From JAKZVK01 sp965261065 (lineage in GTDB: Bacteria > Acidobacteriota > Terriglobia > Bryobacterales > UBA6623): a stretch of 64,000 nucleotides of DNA. A model generated the notes under the pieces. It did no database searches, was not told where the DNA came from, and saw nothing but the letters and a program-made list of their open reading frames with translations. This document shows, one piece after another, positions 57,001 through 64,000 of this stretch. Location of the stretch: the NCBI GenBank assembly GCA_965261065.1, contig OZ253444.1, positions 5,208,001-5,272,000 on the forward strand, written 5' to 3'. Both the position numbers and the translations under genes were made by a program. Position 1 is the first letter of the stretch. Each line of letters begins with the position of its first letter.

Positions 57001-57132
57001 GACATTGTCCCCCGCGACCAGATCAAGCGGATGTACGCCGCTGAACTCTCCTCGATGCCCGAGGATCCCGACAAGCAGATCAGTGTCGAGCAGATGGCCG
57101 ACCTCATCCGCTACATCAAGACCGCGCCATAG
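54064..57132 (+). CDS. PVC-type haem-binding CxxCH dehydrogenase-domain lipoprotein
   Basis: A 1022-residue protein. The N-terminus has a hydrophobic stretch ending in a lipobox (LTTGC). A beta-propeller dehydrogenase domain follows (LETFQIEDGFRIELFASEPD, LLEDTDHDDRPDRSTTFVDGL, DEDGDGRADIREVM). The middle has HEAT-like alpha-helical repeats (about 470-860). The end is a c-type cytochrome with CSKCH (Cys902, Cys905, His906) and an axial-ligand candidate Met near the end. Such proteins are abundant in Planctomycetes, Verrucomicrobia and Acidobacteria and are thought to oxidise sugars or alcohols at the membrane. ATG 54064 overlaps the end of pncA; the open frame extends to 54022. Confidence 0.88.
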   Translation: MKQSHPHSGAPCDVCSPVSRGSSTIASITLLVMIVVFGLTTGCQSTRPPYPPDESLETFQIEDGFRIELFASEPDVADPVAMEIDEAGRIYVVENSGYPLNTEGAVGKVKLLEDTDHDDRPDRSTTFVDGLTMPTGVMAWKKGILVTDAPNVWYFRDEDGDGRADIREVMLAGFPFNNPQHTVSSPYYGLDNWIYLSHEGYGPSTVFGDKFNNPGSEIHYPAHADSPRLPVERRSLRFRPDSGEIDYLANQSQFGVAFDRWGRVFVHNNSNHVRHEVVAPRYLSRNPHLRIARPWEDMSDHGNPAAVFPITIRPRFEILSNVGQFTSACGLTLYLGGKFPPAFENVSFVAEPVHNLVHRDVWEPRGATFTARRAHEEREFLASTDRWFRPVNFYIGPDGALYVMDYYREVIEHPEWTSAETYESEKLYDGSRYGRIYRIVPEGGLPCVESFDLNGQSDRDLVQKLADPNIWWRRTAQRLLLDRNSVGSIAELTMLAEESPSAVGRLHALWTLDGLDRLDPALISVALDDPEPGVRENAVVLAESRLSSAPLLIERILGMANDADPRVRFQVMATLGEVDSPRAREMRDRRLFEDIEDPWAQVAALSWKSAQPGQIFRQAIARPSLIANASPAKARFFERIASMVAANRESPDLTVVLSEVAKTRGEANLWWRDASLKGLAQGIAGHTGGLDAGLQRLVLGLLESEHGSLRKSALELLVTSGLQPNADLSAAVAKAAQRAGKSSIDPAQRADSIRLLALGDPQAHEPLLKGLITPDVPDAVQAEAIRALGRIDGEPVAAFLLDNWRNFTGAVRAAAGEGMARNSERLSMLVDALEREEIQVWTLPSRVRHRLIMHQDVALRERARRLIERPAAERTEVIERYQAALDLEGDATRGKAVFEEHCSKCHQLNGIGKEVGPDLATVRSRPSQYILGDILSPSRSIEPEYEAYVVEISDGRTLDGVLGPQTSASITLRREGGEEDIVPRDQIKRMYAAELSSMPEDPDKQISVEQMADLIRYIKTAP

Positions 57133-57166
57133 TCCACTGCTCACGCAGACCGCTAGGCCCGGCAAT

Positions 57167-57247
57167 GTAGGGGCACGGCATGCCGTGCCCGGCGGCTGCG
57201 AACCCACCACTTGCCCCCAACACGGGCGCGGCATACCGTGCCCCTAC
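57167..57247. terminator. Inverted pair of palindromic repeats between convergent genes
   Basis: A full copy of the GGGCACGGCATGCCGTGCCC palindrome (57167-57190) is followed after 33 bases by an inverse, slightly degenerate copy (57224-57247). They lie between a plus-strand gene ending at 57132 and a minus-strand gene ending at 57284. Paired copies could act as a two-way terminator. Confidence 0.5.
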
Positions 57248-57283
57248 TGTTCGGTTCACGGATTTTGCCGCCGCGGCGCTTGG

Positions 57284-57976
57284 CTAGTTAAGACGAAGCG
57301 CCACGCGCTTGCGTGCAACAACGCAGAAGCGTCGGAACGGCCGCGGCCACCAGTCACTGATCTGCTCCTCAATCTCGAAACCCGCGGCCGCCAGTTCCTT
57401 CGCCACCAGCGACCGCGGCGCGCCGTGTCCTCCGCGGTCCTCGGGAACGCCCTCAGGATGCGGGAGCCAGAAGTTCCAGACGTCGGGCTCGAAGTCGATC
57501 ACGGCGAGCGCACCGCCCGGTTTGAGCGAGTCGTACAAGCTGCGGTTGATGGCCTCCGGATCGGTGAAGTGGTGATAGACCTTCGACATGAAAATCACGT
57601 CGCAGCATTCGGCGGGAAGGTTGGTTTCGGCCTTGCCGGCTTCCAGGATCGTAACGTGCGTCAAGCCGGCTTCTTGCACGGTTTCGCGGATGTCATCGAG
57701 GCGTTCCGGGTTCAACTCGGTGGCGTAAACCGTGGACGTGCTGCCCAAGGTGTCAGCCATGTGGACCGTCATCTCGCCCGCGCCCGCGCCGATCTCGGCC
57801 ACGGTCATGCCAGGCGAGAGTCGCAGCAACGCGACGAGGCGATCGATCTCGGCCGCAGCGTCGCCCCTCGGCACTGCCCGGTGGACGGCATAGGCGCCAA
57901 CAACGAGAAGCAGCGCCAGGACGATGACCCGCTTGATCCAACGTCGGCGCGGCGCATGGGCTTGAGGAACGGTCAC
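57284..57976 (-). CDS. Membrane-anchored SAM-dependent methyltransferase
   Basis: A 230-residue protein. A basic tail and one helix (WIKRVIVLALLLVVGAYAV, about residues 13-31) precede a class I methyltransferase domain: motif I VAEIGAGAGEMTVHMAD, VYATELNPERL, and CDVIFMSKVYHHFTDPEAIN. The N-terminal helix is either an anchor or an uncleaved signal; if the domain faces outside, SAM would not be available, so cytoplasmic facing is more likely. Start GTG 57976. The substrate is unknown. Confidence 0.82.
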   Translation of the reverse strand: MTVPQAHAPRRRWIKRVIVLALLLVVGAYAVHRAVPRGDAAAEIDRLVALLRLSPGMTVAEIGAGAGEMTVHMADTLGSTSTVYATELNPERLDDIRETVQEAGLTHVTILEAGKAETNLPAECCDVIFMSKVYHHFTDPEAINRSLYDSLKPGGALAVIDFEPDVWNFWLPHPEGVPEDRGGHGAPRSLVAKELAAAGFEIEEQISDWWPRPFRRFCVVARKRVALRLN

Positions 57977-58033
57977 AGTCGCAGCGGAGCCCGACCAATT
58001 ACTACGAACCTACCGTCCCGTTGGTTCCGCGAT

Positions 58034-58081
58034 GTGGCCTAAGCCTACGGGCTTGTGCCGAGAACCGATTCCTCGGTTCTC
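58034..58081. repeat. Half-copy of the 12081-12214 inverted-repeat element
   Basis: It begins GTGGCCTAAGCCTACGGGCT and continues into the GAGAACCGATTCCTCGGTTC palindrome. It matches about 48 bases of the right side of the larger element with a few differences. The partner arm is missing here. Confidence 0.7.
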
Positions 58082-58132
58082 AAGTACTCGAAGCGGGTAC
58101 GCTTGTCGTTCATAGCGCCGCCGAACCACCCA

Positions 58133-59594
58133 CTACCTCACCTTCCACTGAACATTCAACGTCACCGACCGTTTGGTAGACCGCAAACATCGAAACGCGA
58201 CCCTCTTCCATCCGTTGCGCGGGGTGGGGTGCTCGACCAACTGGACGGCCGGCGACGGGATGTGCACTTCAACCGCCGAGCCCGGCAAGAGGTTCCCGTC
58301 GGCGAAACCCACGGTGGCCTCCGCTCCATCAATCACAATCGTTTGGTTCTTCTTGAGCTTCCCGGTCCAATAGATAATGCCCTCGGTGCGAACTTGCGGT
58401 GGTGGTGCGGGTGGACGCGGCACTAAACGCGGGGGTGGGGAAGCGGCTGCGGTCTGCGTGGGCAGGTCGGCCGGAGCACTCTTCTTTGGAGGCACGCGCC
58501 ATGCCTGGCTTCCGGGCAACAGCACTTTGCCACCCTGTTGCGGGCCACCCTGTTGCGGCGGCGCTTGCCCCGCGCCGGCGAACGACGGATCTTTGGGCGT
58601 AACCGGCTCCACAGGCACGGGCTCTCTCGGGCGTGCTGATGGCAAAGTTGCCTTAGCGGGAGTCCTCGACTCAACGGCCAACGGGGCGGGCGGGGGGTTC
58701 GCCATATTCCTCGGCGCCCGGGCTTCGGCGGTTAGGGTCCCGGCGAGAGGCGGGCTCGGCGGCGGATTCACGCCACGCGCGGGCGTGCGAGGCATTGCTG
58801 AAGATGATGGGGTCCGAGATGAGGGGCGGCGCGATGCCCCAGGGTCCAGAGGACTTTGTGGCGCGGGCGGCTGGTATTGACCTGGCGCTTCGGCACGCCG
58901 ATCGAGTGATCCGCCCGGAGTGCTACCGGTCGATTCACTACTCGTGCCGCCGGCGGTGCCAAACGTGCTGGACGAAGGTTGCCTCTCATTGAGTGCCGCT
59001 TGTTGCCCGCCGGCCGGTGGTGCGGACTGCACCTGGTATTCATCGCCGGGCTGACTCTGCGTGTAGCCCTCGGCCGAGGAGTCCTGCGCAGGCTCTCCTG
59101 AAGTGGAAAGCTCCCCGAACCCCGGTCCTGGGCCCTCCGCTCTCCGTGTTTCCGGTGCCGCAGGAGCCGACCAGTAATGGTATCCGACGTACGCGCAAGC
59201 GATCAGCAGGAAAGCCAGGCCGAGCAGTTGATAAAACGTGCGATTCGAGCCCCTGATGATGGCGGGTGGAGCTTGGAGACGCGTCGGTGCCCCCGCCCCG
59301 GGGCGAGGGGCCCCGGGTCTAAGGGCTGCCGCGCCAGGCGGCTGCACCGGCGCCGATCCCACCGCTTCGTAGCTCGCCTCGATCGGCGCGGCGAGGCGCG
59401 TCTTCCGCGGCCCGCTCGCGGCGGGCGCCGCCACAGGTCATGCAGTAGCGCGTCGTGGGAGGAGCAGCCGGCTCGGCCGCTCCGAGCCGCGTGGGGGCAG
59501 GCACCACCGGCGGCGCTGCTGCCACCGGACACCCGCAATGCGGACAAAACTTCCCGCCCGCTTTGACGACGCCTCCACAATTGGCGCAATTCAT
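58133..59594 (-). pseudogene. Zinc-ribbon, proline-rich membrane protein with a probable frameshift
   Basis: ATG 59594 has GGAG six bases upstream and opens MNCANCGGVV...FCPHCG, a zinc ribbon, then a second Cys pair, YCMTCGG. The frame then leaves the long open reading frame. A one-base change in the GC-rich run near 59425-59436 would join it to the frame that continues APAASGPRKTRL and 400 more residues. That part has a membrane helix (FYQLLGLAFLLIACAYVGYHYW), a long Pro/Ala/Ser-rich linker and a C-terminal beta domain (VEVHIPSPAVQLVEH). A GTG at 59434 would start the long frame, but it lacks a ribosome site. It may be a mutation or an assembly error. The function is unknown. Confidence 0.6.
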
Positions 59595-59698
59595 GGCTCC
59601 GACCCGTAACGCTGCCTAGAAGAAATCATCGCACATCGACTCTGCCGGGGCCATGCGGATATGCGGCGTCCACATCCACCGGCCAGTGTTCGACGAGC

Positions 59699-60040
59699 CT
59701 ACCTTCTCAGCAGGGTGTCGAGTTTTGCCAACACGTTATCCATGGAAGCTCGCGGCAACTTGCCGGCGAACTCCGCGTTTCGTGACCGCCAATCCAGGCT
59801 CTTCACCTGATCGGCCAACACAACACCCGAGATAGGCAGTCCCGGCGGCATTGTCACTTCGAATGGATACCCTTTGACCCGGCTTGTGACAGGACAGAGC
59901 AGGGCCAAGCCGACCTTCGCGTTGTATCGAAGAGGAGATAGAACGAGAGCGGGACGGCGCCCGCGCTGTTCGCGCCCGGTCTGCGGATTAAAATCCAGCC
60001 AGATGAGATCCCCTCGTTCCGGCTCGTAGGAACCTACCAC
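59699..60040 (-). CDS. mazF: MazF/PemK-family toxin endoribonuclease
   Basis: A 113-residue protein. The MazF signature is present: RGDLIWLDFNPQTGREQRGRRPALVLSP at the N-terminus, CPVTSRVKGYPFEV in the middle and VLADQVKSLDWRSR with the conserved Asp/Lys. The domain is complete. It would cleave mRNA at short recognition sequences. Its start lies seven bases inside the end of the upstream antitoxin gene, the usual antitoxin-first order. Confidence 0.92.
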   Translation of the reverse strand: MVGSYEPERGDLIWLDFNPQTGREQRGRRPALVLSPLRYNAKVGLALLCPVTSRVKGYPFEVTMPPGLPISGVVLADQVKSLDWRSRNAEFAGKLPRASMDNVLAKLDTLLRR

Positions 60041-60276
60041 GATTCTGTGCCGATCGGTTCACCTGTGGATACTTCCGAATGCAGGTTGTCGTCTTCGACG
60101 TCTCTCAGCAACTCCGAGAGAGAGTACTTCGTTTTCGACGCAGGGGTCAGAACTAACTTGCCCTTTACGACCTGAAGATCGACGACGGCGTTCCGCTCGA
60201 TCTTCGTCTCCTGGGCGATCGTCTTGGGAATGCGTACCGCCAAGCTGTTGCCCCACCTTTGAACTGTGATCTTCAT
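60034..60276 (-). CDS. mazE: MazE-family antitoxin
   Basis: An 80-residue AbrB-type DNA-binding protein. The N-terminal swapped hairpin is KITVQRWGNSLAVRIPKTIA, followed by VVDLQVVKGKLVLTP. The acidic C-terminus (YSLSELLRDVEDDNLHSEV) is expected to block the MazF active site. It overlaps mazF by seven bases and is divergent from the sulfatase gene that starts at 60407, so the 130-base gap should hold the autoregulated promoter. Confidence 0.92.
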   Translation of the reverse strand: MKITVQRWGNSLAVRIPKTIAQETKIERNAVVDLQVVKGKLVLTPASKTKYSLSELLRDVEDDNLHSEVSTGEPIGTESW

Positions 60277-60406
60277 AGGCGTTTCTACAATGATGATACC
60301 ACCCTAGGACGTGCGCACGCGGCACTCCGATTCCTACGTCGAACAGATGCCCCACGCTGCCCGCACCGCGAATACCTCATTTTTCACGACCACCTACACT
60401 ATCCAG

Positions 60407-61924
60407 ATGGTCAGCAAGAACCCCTCCCTTACCCGCCGCGACGTCCTTCGCGGCATCGGAGCTTCATCAGCCGCGTTCCTGACGCGCTGCCAATCCGAGC
60501 CCGAGTATCGCCGGCCCAACATCCTGTTCGTCATGACCGACGACCAGACGGCAGCGCAGATGAGTTGCTCGGGCCACCCGATCTTGCAGACGCCCAACAT
60601 GGACCGCCTCGCCAACGAGGGTGTACGTTTCTCCAATGCCTTCTGCACGAACTCGCTATGCGCGCCCGGCCGCGCCACGGTGCTCACAGGCTGCTACTCC
60701 CACGTCCACGGCATTCGCGGCAACTCAGAGAAACGGGATGCGGTCGAAGCCATCGACCCCGCCCTGCCGACGTTCCCCGAGCTCTTGCAGGAAGGCGGAT
60801 ACACCACCGGGTTGTTCGGCAAGTGGCACATCCGCCAAGACCCCGTCGGCTTCGACGACTGGAAGGTCCTGCCCGGACAGGGTGTCTACTTCGATCCCGA
60901 GTTCATCCACTACGGCAACCGCCAGCAGCAGCACGGATACGCCACCGATCTCACCACCGACTTCGCGCTCGACTTCCTGCGCAAGACCGGCGACCAGCCG
61001 TTCTGCCTGCTCTACCAGCACAAGGCGCCGCATCGTCCCTTCACTCCGGCGCCGCGCCACGCCAAGATGTTCGAAGACATCGAGTGGCCCTACCCCGAGA
61101 CCTACGACGACGACTACGAAACCCGTCCACTGGCCAAAGAGGCCGAGGACATGCGCTTCGAAATCAGCCTCGCGGGCGATTACGACGACATCCCCAAGGG
61201 CCTCAGCCCGAAACAGAAGCGCAATTGGATCTATCAGCGCTTCGTCAAAGACCACTACCGCTCCGTCTACGGCGTCGACGAAAACCTCGGCCAGATCCTC
61301 GAGTACCTCGACGCCACCGGTCTCGCCGAAGACACGGCCATCATCTACACCACCGACAACGGCTACTTCCTCGGCGAGCACGGCTGGTACGACAAGCGCT
61401 TCATGTACGAGCCGTCGCTGCGCATTCCGATGCTAATGCGTTACCCACGTCTGGGCGTCGCGGGCAAGGTCGAGCAGCGCATGGCGCTCAACATCGACAT
61501 CGCGCCGACGATACTCGACCTCGCGCGCATCCCCGTGCCCGAGGCGATGCAGGGCCGCAGCCTCGTCCCACTGCTCGAGAGCAACGCGCCGGACGACTGG
61601 CGTCAATCGATGTTCTACGCCTACTACGACAACTCGTGGGCGCTCAAAGACCTGCCGCCCGAGGCGCGCACCGACCCCTCGTTCCGCTACTTCACTGCGC
61701 ACCGCGTCAGCCCCCACCGCGGCGTCCGCACCGAGCGCTACAAGCTGATCGAGTACTACAAAGAGGACGGCTACTGGGAGCTGTTCGACCTGCAAGAGGA
61801 CCCCAACGAGGTGAAGAACCTCTACCCCGAGCCCGGCCACGACCAGCTCAAGACCGAGCTAACGCAAGAGCTCCGCCGCCTGCAAGAGCAATACCACGAG
61901 CAGGGGATAGCGGGACCATCTTGA
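60407..61924 (+). CDS. Exported type I sulfatase
   Basis: A 505-residue arylsulfatase-family enzyme. A twin-arginine signal (LTRRDVLRGIGAS) with a Cys at residue 28 precedes the catalytic domain. The formylglycine motif is CAPGR at Cys85, and the metal-binding DD is at 45-46 (FVMTDDQTAAQM). GLFGKWHI, YTTDNGYFLGEHGWYDKRFMYE and the C-terminal WELFDLQEDPNEVKNLY are typical of the family. An anaerobic (or FGE) maturase is needed to convert Cys85. ATG 60407 was chosen; the frame is open to 60311, but those residues precede the Tat signal. Confidence 0.92.
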   Translation: MVSKNPSLTRRDVLRGIGASSAAFLTRCQSEPEYRRPNILFVMTDDQTAAQMSCSGHPILQTPNMDRLANEGVRFSNAFCTNSLCAPGRATVLTGCYSHVHGIRGNSEKRDAVEAIDPALPTFPELLQEGGYTTGLFGKWHIRQDPVGFDDWKVLPGQGVYFDPEFIHYGNRQQQHGYATDLTTDFALDFLRKTGDQPFCLLYQHKAPHRPFTPAPRHAKMFEDIEWPYPETYDDDYETRPLAKEAEDMRFEISLAGDYDDIPKGLSPKQKRNWIYQRFVKDHYRSVYGVDENLGQILEYLDATGLAEDTAIIYTTDNGYFLGEHGWYDKRFMYEPSLRIPMLMRYPRLGVAGKVEQRMALNIDIAPTILDLARIPVPEAMQGRSLVPLLESNAPDDWRQSMFYAYYDNSWALKDLPPEARTDPSFRYFTAHRVSPHRGVRTERYKLIEYYKEDGYWELFDLQEDPNEVKNLYPEPGHDQLKTELTQELRRLQEQYHEQGIAGPS

Positions 61925-62817
61925 GCGCTGTAGCGCAGGGCCCCAGGCCTGCCGTGTCGTTACTCCTGCCGACACGGGGTCCAAAGGCCGCCGTGCTTGT
62001 CAGCCCAGTTTCCATGCGCAATGGTGACTCGACCCGCCACAACCGAGCCGCGGACGGGAGTCCGCGGTTCCTCTTGGCGCAACACGGATGCGTCCTACCA
62101 CCCCACCGAACCCCGGTGGGGCGACGCCTGCCGCTTCTCGTCCCCTTGCCCTCTTTTGGCCGCCTTTGGCCGATATTGACTGCTCTCCATAGGGAGCCGT
62201 ATCGTTCGTATATGCTTGGGTGGCTCCCCGGGTTTGTCCCCGAATGCTGGTGGCGAATGCTGGTGAGATCGCGGTCAAGGTTTCCTCGCCCTCGGGCCAC
62301 CACAGCAGAGGCGCGGGGGTGGAGCCCGCGGCTGGTCGACTTTTCCAAGCCGAGCCGAAACGGTTGGGAGCGGCCCCACCGTTCGGGCCGGCCGGCCGTT
62401 CGGCATAGTTTGGCTAGGTTTTCGGAAAAGTTGTGATTCATGGGTTGTCCCGGGTTGTCCACGTTTCCTCTCTCCGGTCTCAGGGTAGCGTACCGGTCTG
62501 AGGTAATCGGCCGTTTTCGCCGTAAGTTATTGATTCTGTGGGATGAAGATTCCGTGACTGGATTTCCGACGGTGGGGATGTTGCACAGCGAAGTCGTTGT
62601 GGAACGCTGGTCCACGTCGAGCATCGCCGCGAGGTCGCCTTGCCAGCCCGCGTTCGGGCTTTGTCTCCGAACTGCCCTGCCGGTTTATCCCGGCGCTTTC
62701 GCTCCGTCCCCGAACTGCCCCTGAACTGCCCCCCTCCGAACTGCTCTTGCCATGTCTCTCCGAGAAGAAGTAAGACCGATTCTAACTTTCCTTACTTAAT
62801 GCAACTCCTACAAAAAC
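61925..62817. other. 890-base intergenic stretch without a gene
   Basis: No supported gene. It contains a GCCGTGTCG/CGACACGG hairpin near 61950-61980, an inverted repeat around GAGCCGCGGAC and GTCCGCGGTTC near 62046-62075, a duplicated GGGTTGTCC (62442-62450 and 62452-62460), a duplicated GAATGCTGGTG near 62241-62265 and four copies of GAACTGC between 62669 and 62744. These look like decaying repeats. Confidence 0.5.
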
Positions 62818-63516
62818 TCATTTACCGTTGAAAACACTCTGGTACTCAAATCCGGCCGCCGAAAAGACTGTGCGCATCTCTTTCTCTGATCGAAACACCT
62901 TTGGGATACAAAACCGTCGTCCGTCGGCGACGGTGCGGTAGGCGATCCCTCTGGGGAAGTCGGAACTAGCGCAGTCCATAGTGAACGACTCGACCGAAGG
63001 CAAATGGTCGACGACAATTACGCGACCGCCTTCGCCGGCCGTCCATCTGGAAAGCTTCTGTATGAAACCAGCACAAATCTGCCGTGGGACGTGTGACAGC
63101 CAAAAGCCTGACATCACCATATCGTATCGTCCTCGCGGTGCAAACTCAAACAAATCACAGATTTCAAAGTCGACACCGTACTTTTTAAGACGGTTCTGTG
63201 CGATGGCTATCATGGACGGAGCGGCGTCCACCGCATGAACAGCCAGCCCACTGACCGCGAGTAACTCCGTCCAATAGCCCGTCCCGCAGGCTAGGTCTAG
63301 AGCCGTCCCTCCGGCTCGCTTCCGAGCGAGTGACTCCACCTTACAACGAACAAGTCTCCACTCAGCTAACCAGCGTCTGTTGAGAACGAGGCCACGATCC
63401 CAGCGACCGACCCGTCGAAAAGCGTCATCGTACTCAGAGGCATGCGCTTCATAGTAGTCTATTTGTTCTCGAATAAGAGCGTGCATATCTTGATCGTGGC
63501 TCTCAGGCCGGTTCAT
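62818..63516 (-). CDS. Class I SAM-dependent methyltransferase next to selD
   Basis: A 232-residue methyltransferase. Motif I is ALDLACGTGYWTELLA, the post-I strand is VHAVDAAPSMIAIA, and FEICDLFEFAPRGRYDMVMSGFWLSHV covers motifs II-III. A helical N-terminus (MHALIREQIDYYEAHASEYDD) is as in UbiE/Methyltransf_25 types. ATG 63516 overlaps the selD stop (ATGA), so the two are co-translated. Whether the acceptor is a selenium compound is unknown but is suggested by this coupling. GC is lower here than in the rest of the window. Confidence 0.82.
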   Translation of the reverse strand: MNRPESHDQDMHALIREQIDYYEAHASEYDDAFRRVGRWDRGLVLNRRWLAEWRLVRCKVESLARKRAGGTALDLACGTGYWTELLAVSGLAVHAVDAAPSMIAIAQNRLKKYGVDFEICDLFEFAPRGRYDMVMSGFWLSHVPRQICAGFIQKLSRWTAGEGGRVIVVDHLPSVESFTMDCASSDFPRGIAYRTVADGRRFCIPKVFRSEKEMRTVFSAAGFEYQSVFNGK

Positions 63517-64000
63517 GACGACGGCCCCCCAAAGCTGACCACCCCTGCAGGACCATCGATGAACCTGCCAACAGACCAAGCGCCAGTTTCCTCACCGAGC
63601 TCCGCGGTCAATCTGGGCAGTTGTTCCGGGCTGACCCCTAGTAGGAGACCACCTGATGTTTGGGGATCACATAGTAGGAATTGTGTTTCGAGCGGCAATC
63701 CAGTCAGATCGCTAAAGCGATCTGACTCATTCATCATAGTCTCAGCAGACTTGGGGATAGCACCAGCCCCCAGTGCCTCCTGAGCGGCAGCGATCCGTGG
63801 GATCGCAAACGGCCAAAGTTCGACCGCAAGCCCGGACCGACGTGCCATCGTATGGGCGTGGCCAAGAATACCGAATCCACTCACGTCTGTCGCTGCCCTT
63901 ACACCGGCCCGCTGGGCAGCTCGAGCCGCCGCGGCGTTCGACACCTTCATGAGCGTTTCTGCTTGGGCCCACGCCTCATCGCTCAAACAACGAGACTTGC
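63513..64000 (-). CDS. selD: Selenophosphate synthetase, C-terminal half (partial)
   Basis: The gene runs off the window end; about 162 codons are visible. The AIRS C-terminal domain is recognisable: ATDVSGFGILGHAHTMARRSG, ALGAGAIPKSAETMM, ETQFLLCDPQTSGGLLLGVSP and AWSVGRFIDG. These match the end of SelD, which makes selenophosphate from selenide and ATP for selenocysteine or 2-selenouridine synthesis. The catalytic Cys/Sec loop is in the part outside the window. Its stop overlaps the methyltransferase start. Confidence 0.9.
   Translation of the reverse strand, partial: KSRCLSDEAWAQAETLMKVSNAAAARAAQRAGVRAATDVSGFGILGHAHTMARRSGLAVELWPFAIPRIAAAQEALGAGAIPKSAETMMNESDRFSDLTGLPLETQFLLCDPQTSGGLLLGVSPEQLPRLTAELGEETGAWSVGRFIDGPAGVVSFGGPSS

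Noticed and set aside
60311..62436. A 725-codon plus-strand frame overlapping the sulfatase gene (from 60259)
   Set aside because: It is in another frame of a gene with clear sulfatase motifs, is full of Arg/Pro/His and has no domain; a GC-rich shadow.
61848..62624. A 258-codon minus-strand frame covering the gap after the sulfatase
   Set aside because: It runs into the sulfatase end and across palindromic repeats, with no recognisable protein features.

Overview
The window looks like a piece of a GC-rich Gram-negative chromosome. The best guess is an Acidobacteriota, Bryobacterales/Solibacter-like organism. The reasons are an outer-membrane TPR/beta-barrel protein, PVC-type haem-binding CxxCH, DUF1080 and DUF3604 proteins, a sulfatase, many exported enzymes with Tat-like or lipoprotein signals, frequent GTG/TTG starts, and several families of short intergenic palindromic repeats. 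This is judgement from gene content; no database was searched.

Layout. 0-4 kb: end of an unknown gene, galU (TTG start), a CocE-type hydrolase and a Bax-inhibitor-1-like membrane protein. 4-7.2 kb: a mobile-element nest. A 141-bp MITE lies next to a beta-carbonic-anhydrase-like gene that is cut twice, by an IS630 element (TA target) and an IS1595 element (8-bp TSD); the ancestral frame can be rejoined exactly. 7.3-14.3 kb, mostly minus strand: glycerol kinase, an Nramp-like transporter lacking the usual metal motif, two tandem exported class V aminotransferases and a DUF1080 protein. 14.3-16 kb: a repeat-rich gap and a second, different IS630 element. 16.3-19.2 kb: methyltransferase, GT87-like glycosyltransferase and UbiA prenyltransferase in overlapping frames. 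19.3-28.5 kb: recX, alaS, a left-handed beta-helix protein, a frameshifted PhoD-like phosphatase, an AGE-family epimerase and an M19 dipeptidase.

28.9-44.2 kb is the most unusual part: six same-strand genes, nearly all overlapping, all predicted to be exported. They encode a beta-propeller protein, a VIT-VWA protein, a 2408-residue TPR protein, an unknown protein, a minimal penicillin-binding transpeptidase and a SpoIID-like glycan hydrolase. I infer a cell-envelope or peptidoglycan-remodelling machine.

44.4-51 kb: a DUF3604 lipoprotein, a MerR regulator and a two-gene unit (TPR/beta-barrel outer-membrane protein plus TIM-barrel glycosidase-like protein) resembling synthase-dependent exopolysaccharide export. 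A near-identical second IS1595 copy sits just upstream of that unit. 52-64 kb: glycosidase-like protein, nicotinamidase, a cytochrome-tailed dehydrogenase, a membrane-anchored methyltransferase, a zinc-ribbon protein with a probable frameshift, a MazEF pair, a sulfatase, an 890-bp non-coding gap, and a methyltransferase overlapping selD, which runs off the window end. No tRNA, rRNA or CRISPR array was recognised.
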